Source: Hawksworthiomyces lignivorus
Lineage: Eukaryota; Ascomycota; Sordariomycetes; Ophiostomatales; Ophiostomataceae
Reading direction: 5' to 3'
Assembly: GCA_002917075.1 (NCBI GenBank)
Contig: NTMA01000088.1
Coordinates: forward strand, 108,862-172,861
DNA length: 64,000 bases
Each line of letters starts with the position of its first letter. The stretch's first letter is position 1. Below, piece by piece: positions 35,688 to 48,028 of this stretch. The notes under the pieces are model-generated. The model ran no database searches and had not been told where the DNA came from. It was given only the letters and a program-made list of their open reading frames with translations. The translations under genes were made by a program, and so were the position numbers.

Positions 35688-37321
35688 TTTAAGTGTTTAA
35701 GGTATTATAGAAATGCACAAAAGTGAGACATCAAGAACAACGTCTCCAAAGAGAAGTAAGAAGGACCAAGAGAGCCAAAAGGCAAAACCAGAGCAAGTCA
35801 GATGAGGCCATCTGTTGGTGGGGCTGGCTCGTCAATAGCCACACAACACCTCGTTGCGCCTACCCTCATTTATCGAGAGCGAGACAATTGCTAGACCAAG
35901 GCCGGGGGTCATTCTCTTAAAAGCGGATGCCAGAATAAGAGGGAAGACAAGCCCTACCGATGTGCCAGCAGAAATGGGAAACAGCAAGCCATTTAATTTC
36001 AAATAAAACGGGGTGATAACATTTGCCAGCAGGCAACAATCGTATCCTAAGTGTGACGTGCAAGGAGACATAGCCGCGGCGAGGTTCCCACTCAACAGAA
36101 TTGGGGCTCGTTGAAAGAAAAGAGGGTGAGAATAACAGGAGAGCAGGACAATGAACGATGTCCGTTTTCTGAAAATGGCTAGGCCCTGGCAATTTGCCTC
36201 CTATGCAGTTCAGCGTCGGAGAGCAGAGTAGCCACAGGTGACTTTAGGCACGGGACGTGAAAGAAAAAAAGGAATAGAAAGAGCATAGCAGGATCTTATG
36301 TGCCGTTTTTGCGATCGTCGTCTTATCGCTTGTAGTTTTGACGCGATGTCTCAGGGCGTCTTGCGGCTTACTCTCGCACTCTCTTGTTCATCATTTTGCA
36401 TGTCTTACTCCAGACTGCTACATTGAAACTCTCTGATATGATAGGGACCCCGTTTCAGCGTCAGTCTAGAATGGCCATTTTCTCTATGTTTATGCCTGTG
36501 AGGCCTGCCGCCTGCCGCCTGGCTGCCTTCTTCTCGCTTCTTCTAAAACTGAGGCCTGCCCCGCTTGTTGTCCCAACGTTTTGACAATCTTTCTATGCAT
36601 AATCTCACGCTGGGCTTTTCGTAATTAAGCACGTATGTATCTTCCTTGGTCCCTCTTCCTCACCGTTCGACAACCACCCCACTTTCTCGCCGTGTCGCTT
36701 CAGTGCACAGGCCCTTCGCCCCTTCGCCTCTTTAGTTGACAGCACGACAGAGGCCAGAGAGTTATTGCACTGGGCTCCAGTGGCTCCTTCGCCGTAACCA
36801 GCACTAAATCCTCAGCCACAGCGCCGTTAGAGAGGTCAGCGCCTACTAACGCTCACCAACGGTCACTCACCAGACCTTTATCCCGTGTCCTTAAACTTCT
36901 GCCTCCCCCCTTTATCCCCCCCCTTTCGCCCTTTCCTCTTTTTCTGGTGTCCCTCCCCGCCGCCAGTGCTCCGTTCTTCACACAGCAGAAGAAACAGGAC
37001 CCATCTACTCCCGTGCGCTTCCTCTTTTCGTCCGGTTCGAAAATAAAATAAATAATAAAAACAATTCCAAAAATTAAACCATCACCAAAAACTGAAAACC
37101 CCAATAACTTCATCTGACGCAAAACTTCTTCCACACCCAACGCATTTTCAAGTTTATTTGCTCCTTGTCTTTTCCGGCTTGTTTTCTTTTCGTCCACATT
37201 GACATACTCCACGACATATCTATTTACTTTCTTTGGACATTCTCGACTTGTCTCTATTTCCCCTCATTTTCGACGCACCTTCAGTTCAATAACAACGGTC
37301 TTCACCAGATAAGAAGCAACA
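35688..37321 (+). promoter_or_regulatory. Spacer and pyrimidine-rich promoter/leader of the 14-3-3 gene
   Basis: The last 700 bp (from about 36620) become strongly C/T-rich on the + strand, ending in CCAGATAAGAAGCAACA directly before the start codon. This is the expected promoter and leader of a highly expressed gene. The rest shows no gene. Confidence 0.45.
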
Positions 37322-38901
37322 ATGGCAAACGAGGTATGAGCCCATTTCGCGTTTGTTCTCTTTATCAACATCCCCCTCCTCCTCTTGTTTACAGCCGTTG
37401 TATTCTTCTTTTGCCGTCTTCTCAACATCTTCTTTGTTAAACAAGGCTTGCGCCAAGCTCCCTACCTCTGTCACCCCCTATGGCTGTGGCCTTAATCTGT
37501 TCACTCTTCTCCCGTATATTTTTGGCCCCGAAGACACCTGCTAACTGTGCCTTTTTATTTTAATAGCGCGAGAAGTATGTTTTCTTTATTTTCATTCCTT
37601 CTGCTTGGTGCCCTTTGCTTTGGGCCCTTGCTCGTCCCTTTTTCTTTCCCTTCTGTCCCCGCAGGCCAGACGTGAGCGCCCGTTTTGTTCGCAAGTGATC
37701 ACGGCCGGTCCTTGTAAATGGCGGAAAACCTTAAAAGCAGCTGAAGAGAAGAGATAGGCACAAGATGGGAATGGCTTGCAGAGCTCTGAACAGGAGAATT
37801 CTTGGAACTTTCAGTAAAACGAAGACCTGCCTTCGATGGGCAGACGATCAAGTAAAATGATCCGATTAAGCTGACACAACTGGCATATCACAGCAAGACT
37901 TTCCTCGCCCGTCTCTGCGAGCAGGCTGAGCGATATGACGAAATGGTCACCTACATGAAGGAGGTTGCGAAGTTGGGCGGCGAGCTGACAGTCGACGAGC
38001 GCAACCTCTTGAGTGTGGCCTACAAGAATGTGGTTGGCACCCGCCGTGCCAGCTGGCGTATTATCTCGTCCATCGAACAGAAGGAGGAGTCCAAGGGTAC
38101 GGAGAAGCACGTTGCCACAATCCGCGAATACCGCAACAAGATCGAGGCAGAGCTTGAGAAAGTCTGCCAAGATGTACTCGATGTCCTGGACCAGAGCTTG
38201 ATCCCCAACGCTGCGTCAGGCGAATCCAAGGTCTTCTATCACAAGATGTGCGTCCCTCTAGATATACTCTGCCGAAGTTTTGAGCTTGTATGGCTTTTCT
38301 AATGGTCACTCCCAGGAAGGGCGACTACCACCGTTATTTGGCTGAGTTTGCCTCAGGTGAGAAGCGCAGAGTCGCTGCTACTGCTGCGCACGAGGCCTAC
38401 AAGGTATGTATTTGATTGATTTCTTCTCGTCCTCCCTCCCTTTTCGAAATGTCACGACCATTTGTGTATAGCTGCCCAAAAGAAACCTACTAGAACACAC
38501 ATACTAACCCTGTTGACTCCTTCGCACAGAGCGCGACTGATGTTGCCCAGACCGAGCTCACCCCAACCCATCCCATCCGCCTGGGCCTGGCACTAAACTT
38601 CTCTGTCTTCTACTACGAAATTCTGAACTCGCCTGATCGTGCGTGCCACCTCGCTAAGCAGGCCTTCGACGACGCTATCGCCGAGCTCGACTCACTCTCC
38701 GAGGAATCCTACCGCGACAGCACCCTCATTATGCAGCTGCTGCGTGACAACCTGACGCTATGGACCTCGTCCGATGGTGTCGAGGCTGATCCGGCGGCCG
38801 CTTCCAACGCTCCCGACGTTGCCGACGCTCCCAAGGAGGAGAAGCCCGCCGATAAAGAGGAGTCCGAAGCGAAGGCCGAGGAGCCTGCGGCCGAGTCGTA
38901 A
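37322..38901 (+). CDS. artA: 14-3-3 protein (artA/BMH type)
   Basis: 14-3-3 dimers bind phosphoserine/threonine motifs and regulate signalling, polarity and septation in filamentous fungi. Exons are 37322-37333, 37567-37574, 37894-38247, 38316-38403 and 38530-38901 (277 aa). Exon 2 has only 8 nt; with it the N-terminus reads [21 protein letters not shown], matching fungal 14-3-3 proteins, whereas joining exon 1 directly to exon 3 destroys the frame. The phosphopeptide-binding residues sit in conserved blocks: [41 protein letters not shown], and [23 protein letters not shown] with [12 protein letters not shown] near the end. The acidic Ala/Glu-rich tail after LTLWTSSD is the usual variable C-terminus. 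The first two introns are long (233 and 319 nt) compared with the others (68 and 126 nt), which suggests room for splicing control. Confidence 0.95.
37567..37574 (+). other. artA: 8-nt micro-exon of the 14-3-3 gene
   Basis: CGCGAGAA lies between an AATAG acceptor and a GTATGT donor. It supplies R, E and two bases of N, and is the only segment I could find that links MANE to [10 protein letters not shown] in phase. Confidence 0.8.
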
Positions 38902-40200
38902 GCAGTTTATAACTTGACAAAGAAGGGTTTTAATTTGCTCTTAAAAAAAGGGAAAGTAAACCCGCATTGGAAAAGAGAAGAAAGAAGCCGAAATGAAAGG
39001 CTGGCCAGATTTCGTGTAGCAGAAAGCATTGCGTTCGCGACTGGTTCTTTGTTGAATGCTTGCGCTGTTGGGCTTTATTTTTTCCAATCCTACTTTGTTT
39101 TGCACAATTTACCCCTGTTTGTCTTTTCTTGGTGTGTTACGCTCCCCGTGCGTTTTTGTCTTATTTCTTGTCTCTCTTATGCAACAGTTCCCCCCCTCGT
39201 ATTTGAAGAGGTTCACATTTTTGACGCGGAGATGTCTGTTATTTCTTTTATCTTTGAACCAGCAGACCAAGGTTAGAGTAAAGAAAAGAGGGTGGAGGGA
39301 ACGGGCAGTGAAAGAGGATGACAAGGCGGAGCACGGGGTGCTTGAAGCCAGGTGCGAATGCGTTTGCGAGTTTGCGCTTGATTTGTTTTACTTTCCTTTC
39401 TTTATCTACTTCCCCTGGGGTTTATGCGAGCGAACATGGTGAAAGTTGAAGGCGCTCGACGAGAGTCAGAGACATGTGAAATCAAGAGAGCGGATAAAAG
39501 AGAAAGAAGGAAATTCTGACGAGAGTTGTGCTAACCCATCCATTACTTGTCTCCATTTGGTGGTGTCCTCTCAGAACGCTTCTTCACTCCCCTTTGTTCT
39601 TCTTCTCTTTGCCCTCCTTCATGTCACTCAGGCCATACGTCTTCACCTTGAATTTCCCAGCTCAAGCAAATCTAGACCCAGTTATTATATCTCACATCGA
39701 CTTAAGATTTTCGAAAGTGCATGAATATGTTTGTTTTTATATTGTGTGGTTGAGCGGCGCGTGCACACACCTCTCGCAAAGGCGTAATCACTCCCAATAC
39801 TGGAAACAAACATAGTGACAACCAGTACAGCCCTAAAGTTGTTGATATATCCAGTCCTCCTGGTGTCCGCTCCATATGCTCGACTTTCATGTATCCAAGA
39901 AACATTAACCCTCTTAACCAGGCTTTGGATATCTTAAGAGAGGTGCTCTTTTCTCTCTTATTCTTTCCTATTCTCATCATCGCCTTTGGGTATCTATGCT
40001 GGACAAAATGCAGTCGCCCGCGTTATGGATAGAGTTAGGTACAAAGATCAAACAACCTAGAAAGAAAATTTTCACCGAATATATACCCGAATTTCAGTAA
40101 TGCATGCCCTATGCCCATCCATAAAATGTGGTATGGCCTTAACCCCCTTGCAATTTTATCCTTGTGACCTTATTCTCTTCTGACAGCCTTAGCCTAGATC
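38902..40200. other. Convergent 3' spacer
   Basis: About 1.3 kb between the 14-3-3 stop and the end of the next gene on the opposite strand. It contains long T/C-rich and A-rich stretches, and no gene or RNA that I recognise. Confidence 0.45.
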
Positions 40201-43200
40201 TTAAAACATCTTGGCCAGGCGGGAGCCACGAACCGGAGCTGGCAAGAACGAAGCCATGCGGTCTCGGTCTGAATAAAGTCAGTATGTGAATATATGGAGT
40301 AGATGAGACACAAGTGAGTTAAGAAAGAAATCAGAATGCGCGAGAGGGTGAGCACTGACCTGCTTCGGAATCAAACAATATGGATATATCGTCATGCTCA
40401 CCGGGTAGGTCGGGCATGTCAAGGCACACAAACGCGGCCTCGTTGCATTCTATGTTTCCACCACTGTCCAAAGAACCACGTCCAGCTCCGTTGCCACTTC
40501 TGTCGTCCATTCCTCCGCTTGCACCACCGCTACCACCCGAATCACTACCCGTGACCATCCGTGGCAAAGGAAATTTAGCATCATCAAATTTAATCCCGGC
40601 TTTGCTACCACGGCCGAAAGCCTCGAAAACGTCAGTTCCCTTGAGCACAAAATTCATACAGTGACCGTAGTGGAAGTCTTGGAAAAATGCAAGCAATTGG
40701 ACGACTTTCGTCTCGGTATGGACAACCACCTGAATGCGTGTCGACCCGGCTTCCCACTTCTTATGAATCGGCACCACCATCCGACGCCGCGCGATAGCAA
40801 ATGTCGTCGCTACGGCATCAAACAAAACGCGATAGCCCGTCAAGGCCATCTGCACAGTATGTAGATCCGAAAGTGTCGCAAAGCGCAACATGCGGCAGGT
40901 CGGTGCCGTTTTCACAACGTATAAGCCATCAGCTAGCTCGAGGCCCATTTCTTTTGATACCTGCACTTCCGATACGGCAACCGTAAGGTCTTGCTGTGGC
41001 TGTCGCAGAATTGTCATGCAGTTGCTGTTTCGCACATCCAGTCGTATTTTGAATTCGCCTGGTGCAACATTGATGCGATCAACAAAAGTACAATCACCAT
41101 ATTCAAAAATCACTCGCAGTTGTTGAGCAAGAACGGTGGGGGCTGTGCTATCATCTGTTTCGCCGTCTCGATTGACGACACGCAATCGATTAACCGCCAT
41201 CTTTTTGAAAATCGAAAGGGCGTAGTTGCTTCTGTTCTTGCTGTTCGTGCCAGTATCTTTCACTGCTGACGAAACCCGCATATCCAGAGAAGATATAGGG
41301 ACGTCTGCGTATACTTTCTCATCGTGAAGCATTGCTGTGCCAGCTAGGAGGTTTCGGAGGTGCATCCGCTCGTCCCCCTTGGCAAATGATAAGACCATGC
41401 TTCCTTTTGATCTACTATTCTCAAATCGGAGTAAAAGTGCAGGATCGCCGAGATCGCCGAGCAAAAAGCTGAATTGTACCGGCTTGTCTGGCAAGTAGGA
41501 ATGTGATACTCCATACAATGTCCGTGTGCGCGTGCCTGATACAACGGCAAGGCGGAACCCTCTGTGATACCTGCGTGGACCTGTGGCTGCGCCTTCTTGC
41601 AACGTCTTTTCAAATAGAGCCACCTCACACTCGGGTACCGCTTCTTTAGGGAAACTGCCAGTTGTCTGGCCAGATTCAAAATACTGGAACGCTTTCAGAG
41701 TCGTGCGGAACACAGGACTCTCGTCTTTGCGCGGGTACAATTGACCGTGGACCTTGGCGCCAAAGTCGTACATGCTCCATAGTAGCCCGAAGTCTTGCTT
41801 CGACAACTGGGTAACTAATAAGAACCCACGTGGGAGTCGGATCTCAAGAGACTGCATGTCAGGTCGCCACCTGACGTCTTCCCATACGGGCCCAGGATTA
41901 TTTTTTCCTTGCACGCGCAGTTGGACAGTGCCGTTTTGGCTTGCAATAATCACCTCGAGCGTCACTGAATTTTGAGGTCGTGCCACACTCAACAAACAAG
42001 GAAAGTGAAAATGTTGCTGTGGATGAGGCGATAATTCTCGGCCTTGCTCCATCAAATACACGTCAGCCCACATACGACTGAAGATAAAATCTTGGGCGCT
42101 GTCAGAAATTGGTAAAGCCTCAAGTATAGTCATTGGAGGTGCTGATAAGGCTGATGACATTAAACTAGAACCCCAGTAACCCCACAGAAGAGCAGTGACA
42201 TCTGGGCTGACAGGAGGATACCTAGCCCAAATGGTTTTATCGATTGTCTGTGGCAGAAAAGCATCTTCTGGCGGTAGTAGGTCGTTGCGCTTCATAGACA
42301 TTGCAAGTTTTCGTAAGTTGTACGTGACCGTTGCGCAAGTCTGTTCAATTTGGTTGTCGATGGGACTTTGTTTGCTACCAAGCTTTTCAGGTAGTACTTC
42401 ACCAATTAACCAATAGGCCTTGGCGAGGTCGGCATAGGCTTGCTGCATGGCAAATTCGTTAGAACGGGATATGGGCGAATCTGAAGTTGCAGGTGCTGAG
42501 CGTTCCCGCACCGCATTCTCTAGCGCCATGCGGCCGATAATAAACCACCAGAGGGCAGCACGAGCAAGTTCGTCAGCGGTACTCGATGCCAGTGGCCTCA
42601 AAGTCTCAGATTGTAGGCGAAATAGCTCGAACAAATGACGTGACCGAGATACGAAAGTATTAAAGGCATCATCGGCAGCGGCTTGGACGATGTCATGTAA
42701 ATCCTTTGTCGGAGGCTTCGCCGTACCAGACGTTCCTGATGCTACTGACCCTGCTGATGCCACATCATCATCTCGCTCCCTGTTAGACAGACGGCTACTC
42801 GCATTTTGTCGAAAGGAGCTGTATGAACGATTAACAGCAGAGGTAGGTGAGGAGACGGGAGGAGGGCTGTATTCTTGTGCCGCTTGTCTATGGCGGACTG
42901 AACGAGGCGGTCCTTCTGGTGTAGAGGCGGCCGAAGGTGGAGGAATAATAGGAGACGATTCGATTTTTTGTATTGGGGCAGAGTGCTGTTGTACATTTGT
43001 ATGCCGTGGATGTCTAGGCGGGGGTAGTGGTGGTGGCGGTGTCATTTTAGTCGGCGAGCGTTTTGACGGGGAAGTTGACCGCTTCTCGTCGGCCTCAGGA
43101 CTCGTCGGCGGGCTATAGCCATCACGGAAGGCCTGACCTTCGGCTTTTCTCATTTCAGCCTCTTGAATCTCAATAAAAGATCGCCGCTTCTCGTCACGGC

Positions 43201-44020
43201 CTAGAACGGGGGGGTCGAGAAAGGGAGATGGCGCTAATTGGTCGGCAACTACCTTCTCAGGTGTAGGTAGATGTCTCTGCTCAGGAGAGCTAGCCTGTTT
43301 CCAATCTGATGAAGGAGAAATTTCAGAAATACTCGAGAAACCGGTCTGTGTTCTCTTTATTGGAGCGGGTACAAAATTGTCGTCATTGTCTGGCGAAGGT
43401 TGTTGTTGCGATTTGGGAGGCGCAGGCGGAGGTAGCGGTGACCGTAAAGGTAGTGATCGAGATGAGCCAGCAGAAAACGGCACAGAATCCAAGCCTTGCA
43501 ATTGTGCTGCAGAGGGAGCAAGGGCCCGGGTGCGGCGTCGCTTGTTAATCTCGATTGTCGGTATCTCGGACTCGTCACCACCTTCGCCAATGATTTCGGG
43601 ATAAGTGTCAGCGAATCGAACTGTGAGTCCCTTGGCACTTGGTTTTGGACGAGATGTTGAAGAATAGCTTGGAGTTGAACTCTGGAAAGAGGTGGTTGAG
43701 CTCGTGACAGGTAAGGCATTAGGATACCGGGAGACGGATCTGGTATCAAGCCTGGCAAGTTGTGGCGGGGCGGCATGTGCCACTTGAAAACCATCGAATG
43801 AAGGCTTGGTCGTCGTAGAAGAGCGAGGTGACGAAGCAGAGCCCGAAGCACTAGGCGGACCATGCAGAAATGCATTGATGTCATCTGCATCGGCGCTATC
43901 ACGTAGCTCATTCGATGCCTTTCGCTCACGGCCACCGAAGAGCTTGCCCATCAGGCGGCCTTTGCGTGACCGTACGTCGTCCAAACCATGTACAGCAGTT
44001 GTGCCATGGTCACGGTCCAT
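40201..44020 (-). CDS. Large conserved-looking fungal protein of unknown function
   Basis: Exons are 44020-40360 and 40268-40201 (1242 aa). The second exon is supported by a GTCAGT donor, a CTGAC branch, a TTCAG acceptor and exact phase; it replaces an unspliced tail with ADRDRMASFLPAPVRGSRLAKMF, which looks like a conserved end. The start ATG at 44020 (MDRDHGTTAV) is the first in frame. Residues 1-470 are Ser/Pro-rich and disordered with basic patches (SRKGRLMGKLFGGRERK) and an island LTVRFADTYPEIIGEGGDE. Residues about 470-680 look helical (FVSRSRHLFELFRLQSETL, ALWWFIIGRMALENAV). The remaining half alternates short beta-like segments, perhaps repeated PH-like or C2-like folds, ending in FVCLDMPDLPGEHDDISILFDSE. 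I do not recognise a catalytic motif. The gene diverges from the ORP gene across 4 kb. Confidence 0.85.
40269..40359 (-). other. Intron near the 3' end of the unassigned large gene
   Basis: This 91-nt GT-AG intron splits an Asp codon (G|AC). If retained, the protein would end 10 residues into the intron at a TGA. Confidence 0.8.
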
Positions 44021-47000
44021 GGCCGAAGACAGTAGAAAAAGAGGGGAGGGGGAGGAAGTTCGTCGTGGATTTTGACGCAACTAGGAGGGGCGACCGAATC
44101 GCAATAATGTCTCTTCTGGCTAAGGAGAGTCGTCATGGGTGAGAGCGGGAAGGGAAACCAGGTGCTTTTATGGCCCAGGTAGAGCAAAAAGGGAGAAGTC
44201 GAAGAAATTCAATAAACGGTGAGAGATGAATGGAAGAACTCCTAGACGTCGAAGAATTCGTAAGATAAGCAATAGTTATGGAGAAGAGCTGAAGCCTCCA
44301 GTCCAGCGGCCACTGTAGGGCGAATGCCACCATCAAACGGTAGCGGTTCTAAAGGCGGGTTCTCGTGTCTGTCCTCAGGAGATATGCTTAATCGATACGA
44401 GGACCCTAGAATCGCTTGTAGAAAAACGCCAGGGTCGTAAAACGCAGCGTCGTCCCGCGAATTAACACCGTTTCTCGCTGTCTCTCTGGTCGTCTGATTT
44501 CACACCAGTCCCGAAGTGGCTGGGTCGCATGCGAGTAGTATAGCGCTTGTTGGGCTTTGCGGAGAAGAGAGAGAAGGAAGAGAATGAGGAGAAGGCAAAG
44601 ATAAAAATAAGCGGCAGCGAGAAAGAAAAGTGAATAGATAAAAAAAAATACGAAAAAGGAGACAGGAATTGGGAGAGAGGGAAGACACCAGAAGCGAAGT
44701 AAAAGAAGCTATTCGAGATTGACCTCGCCTTTTTTACAGGACATACCCTCTCAATATTCGCCTGCCAACTCTGCTGCCAACTCTGCTCTTTCCTTTCTGA
44801 ACCCACCAACGATGTTTCAGAATGTTGAGGCAGTTCAGGGAAGGAAAACTACGATAGACTGCAGAATACAAGGGATTAACAGGGGGAGGGGCTCATATCA
44901 ACACCCCTCCTATCTTCTTCCAACTCCCCACTCTTCGTAAAACATACTGCTTGTGGTGCCTTGTTTGTACCCCTTAGCAATTATGAGTGCTTATTGCTTA
45001 AACAGAGCATAGGAAGAGCAAATGAAGATGATACTCATATTTTCGCTTGAAAGTTAATGGAACTGCGATCAAGGAAACCTTCTATGTGCTCTCAGCTTTT
45101 TCCTAGTATATTACGGTAGAACAGAGAAACCGTGAAACGCCAAAAATTGGAAACGAAGATGGTGAGGTAGAGCCTGATGGACCGCTGCCAGGAATGCTAT
45201 CAATCGATGAGGGAGGTTGGGAGCAAAGCAGGAATCAAACCCATACCAGGAACAAAAAAAAAAAATGCTATGCTGATAGTATACCCCATCCTCCGTAGTA
45301 CACTTACAAACTAAAAGGACGTCTTTTCAGTCACAATTCTATTGGATATACTCTTGTATAGAGATATAACCTTAGCGATGTGTAACCTTGATGTTCTCCC
45401 TTTTCTTCAAAGTTAGTTCAAGTTCAATACTTGTATGCGATTTGACGGAACTTTGTGGAGGCTAGGACAGGCATGTCCAAGACAATTGAGTATCGATAAA
45501 TAACTAAAGGTTAAATGTGCTCTTTTCTATCACAGGCGGGTTTACAGCTGAGCTTCAGGGCATGGACATCAATATTGTTGACGACAACGGTTTTTACACC
45601 GGCGTGTTTTTATTTTCAAGAGCTTTCATGCTGGGACTATTCAAGGTTACTTTCCGATAAAGCTCGAATCTGTTTGCCACTCATCCTTAATATTATGATA
45701 AGTACAGAGCACAGGCTATGGTTTCTCAGCAAGGTAGAGAACAAGCTGCTCGAGGTTAGATGTCGTCCAGGCATTACTCTTGGAATTTTTGTTTGTTCTT
45801 GGAGTAGAAGCCTTCTGTCTCTATCGTTTAGAACGTAGTGCCGTCGCTTTCTTCTTAAGACATATGACACAAGCTGGATGTTATTGGCCATCTATGTATT
45901 CCTTTCTTTCATCCGTCTTTCCAGTACATTTGTTGCTTGGACGTGAGACTGCTATATTCTCATGTCCAATTATTCTTTAACATTTACTCGCTTATGATTG
46001 CAAACTTGCTAATATTTCAAGTTGGCATTCATCGTCCCTAGTACAGGGAGTGTCGAGGGTTCGAATTCTTTTCTATGACATCTCCATGACTCTGATAGCC
46101 TGTACCCGTACTAAGTCACGTACCCTACGTGTATCTAACTCAGATAACTTTGCACGTCAGTCAAAGAAAATTCCTATCATGCCAGTTCTCAACCTCCGAT
46201 GAAAGAGCGCGATGCCTCACTCGAAATGGAAAATTAAACTTGGACGAGCTCTCAGTTATTGAGCGAAAGAATAAGAAAAGAAAATTTGGCGCGACTCTGG
46301 GTAAGTATGTGTAAGCCGGAAAAGCCAGAGCAAAAAAACGAAGTGTGAGGCGAAAGGAGATGGATGAATTATTGTCTGGGCCACCTAGAGGTAAATCCGT
46401 CAGAATGTATTGGTGAGCGTAGCAATTGAACCATTTGAAAATATCACAATCGTAAATTCTTGTTCATCGCTTTCACCATTGTATCCTTTATGGATTTGAG
46501 TAAACTCCAATCATCTCGGACAAACATGGTTCTATTTAATGACCCCATCATTACGATTAAGCAAGCATGCCGATGACACAATAAATACGTGAAAAACAGC
46601 GCCAACCGGGACAGAGAATTAAGTAAGCCATCCTGAAGGAATGCGACCGAGGAGCGTAGCTCATCAAGGTGGTTAGTTGAGCTATCGCTATCTACACAAG
46701 TGGGCTGTAATATGTGCATGGTGCTCTGTACAGCAGAGACAAACCGCTGGTCTTGTTTATGAGCATTCTATGGCATTTATAGAGTAATTCCTCAGTTCCA
46801 GCATAGAAAAAATGCCAGCAGCTCGCTCAGCTGCCTCAATAGCATACCAAGCGTGTGCCACTGGAACTCGACTCATGTCTGTGCAGCCTTTGCCTCATGT
46901 CCAGCCCGGTCCACACGTTAGGAGACTTCTTTAAAAGTAGATGTTCACCTTCCACTAGGCACTCCTGCCGCGCCCCTAGCAGATCCCACCTCTTCGTATT

Positions 47001-48028
47001 ATCCGTTTAAAAAAAATTGCTAGTAATAGTAATCTCACAAGGTAGCAAGGGAAGATTCAGTAAAACTAACTGTTGAACACATTCGTGGAGTGCCACTTGA
47101 GTGTTTTAATACCATAACGATACTTCTTGCGGAGGAATAATGGATGTTGCTAGCACGTGTATACTCGATGTATCGATGCGATTTTCGGAAAATCCTTGAA
47201 ATGAACAAAGGAAGAGAGCACCTGACCGAAATCGTACCTTTCTGTGGATTACGAGTTTGATATGTGCACTTATCACATCTTGGAGCTTACAGAGGTGCAA
47301 AAGTGTTAGTCATCAAACCTGTTCAACCGATCGCTTGCACTGCCATATCTGACATATGGTGACGCTTCTCACGGAGGGACGGGATCCAGGCACCTCCGTG
47401 TACCACCAGCCGGGGTCCTCAACGTCATTTATTGCCCCGCAGCTGAGGAGCAGAGACCAAGGACCACCCCTCCATTTCCGCCCTGTTCTCTACCTCAATC
47501 AAATCATCAGTGCAACAGCCCCCAATAAACCTAGGTTAATTCTTACCGTTTCCCAACCTTCTACGTAAGTCGACAATCACGAGGAAAACCAAAGTGGCTC
47601 CTCAGGAAAAGACGAAGCCATTAAGAGGCACCGTGTTAAAAGGCCTGGGGAGCAAAAAAAAATAATAAAAATCTCGCTGCCTATCTGGATTGCAATTGCA
47701 GCATTCTCTACGGCATGCGCCTTTCAGGGCCTTTTCTGCTTTCTCTCTTGCCCTTCATACACGTTTTGCTCCCTGCAGCTTTAGCTTACTAGGCATTATT
47801 TTCTTGTCTTTTTTCTCCTATTTTTATAGACTCTTACGCAATTGTTTCTCGTCCTTTCCTTCTCTTCTCCCTTCGCCCTTCGCATCTCAGCGTATCACTT
47901 TGGCGGAACATTATTCTTCTCTCAATCCCATACCGAAAACTAGTCGATCCTTGTCGTTCTCGTTTACACCGCATTGCCTAAGAGCCCGAGTAGTCCATTC
48001 CGATCCACGGTTCTGCCGGCTTCCCAGG
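44021..48028. other. Divergent 4-kb spacer (promoters of the unassigned gene and ORP gene)
   Basis: The first 700 bp are purine-rich on the + strand, i.e. pyrimidine-rich on the coding strand of the leftward gene, as for other promoters in this window. The middle is AT-rich with only short open frames. The last 350 bp before the ORP gene are C/T-rich. An inverted repeat CACGGAGG/CCTCCGTG lies at 47370-47400. No gene recognised. Confidence 0.45.

Noticed and set aside
45225..45310. GGGTTTGATTCC on the - strand as a tRNA T arm
   Set aside because: The invariant C of TTC is replaced and the upstream poly-T interrupts any cloverleaf.
46021..46080. GGGTTCGAATTC resembling a tRNA T arm
   Set aside because: The T stem does not pair and no A box or cloverleaf can be drawn.
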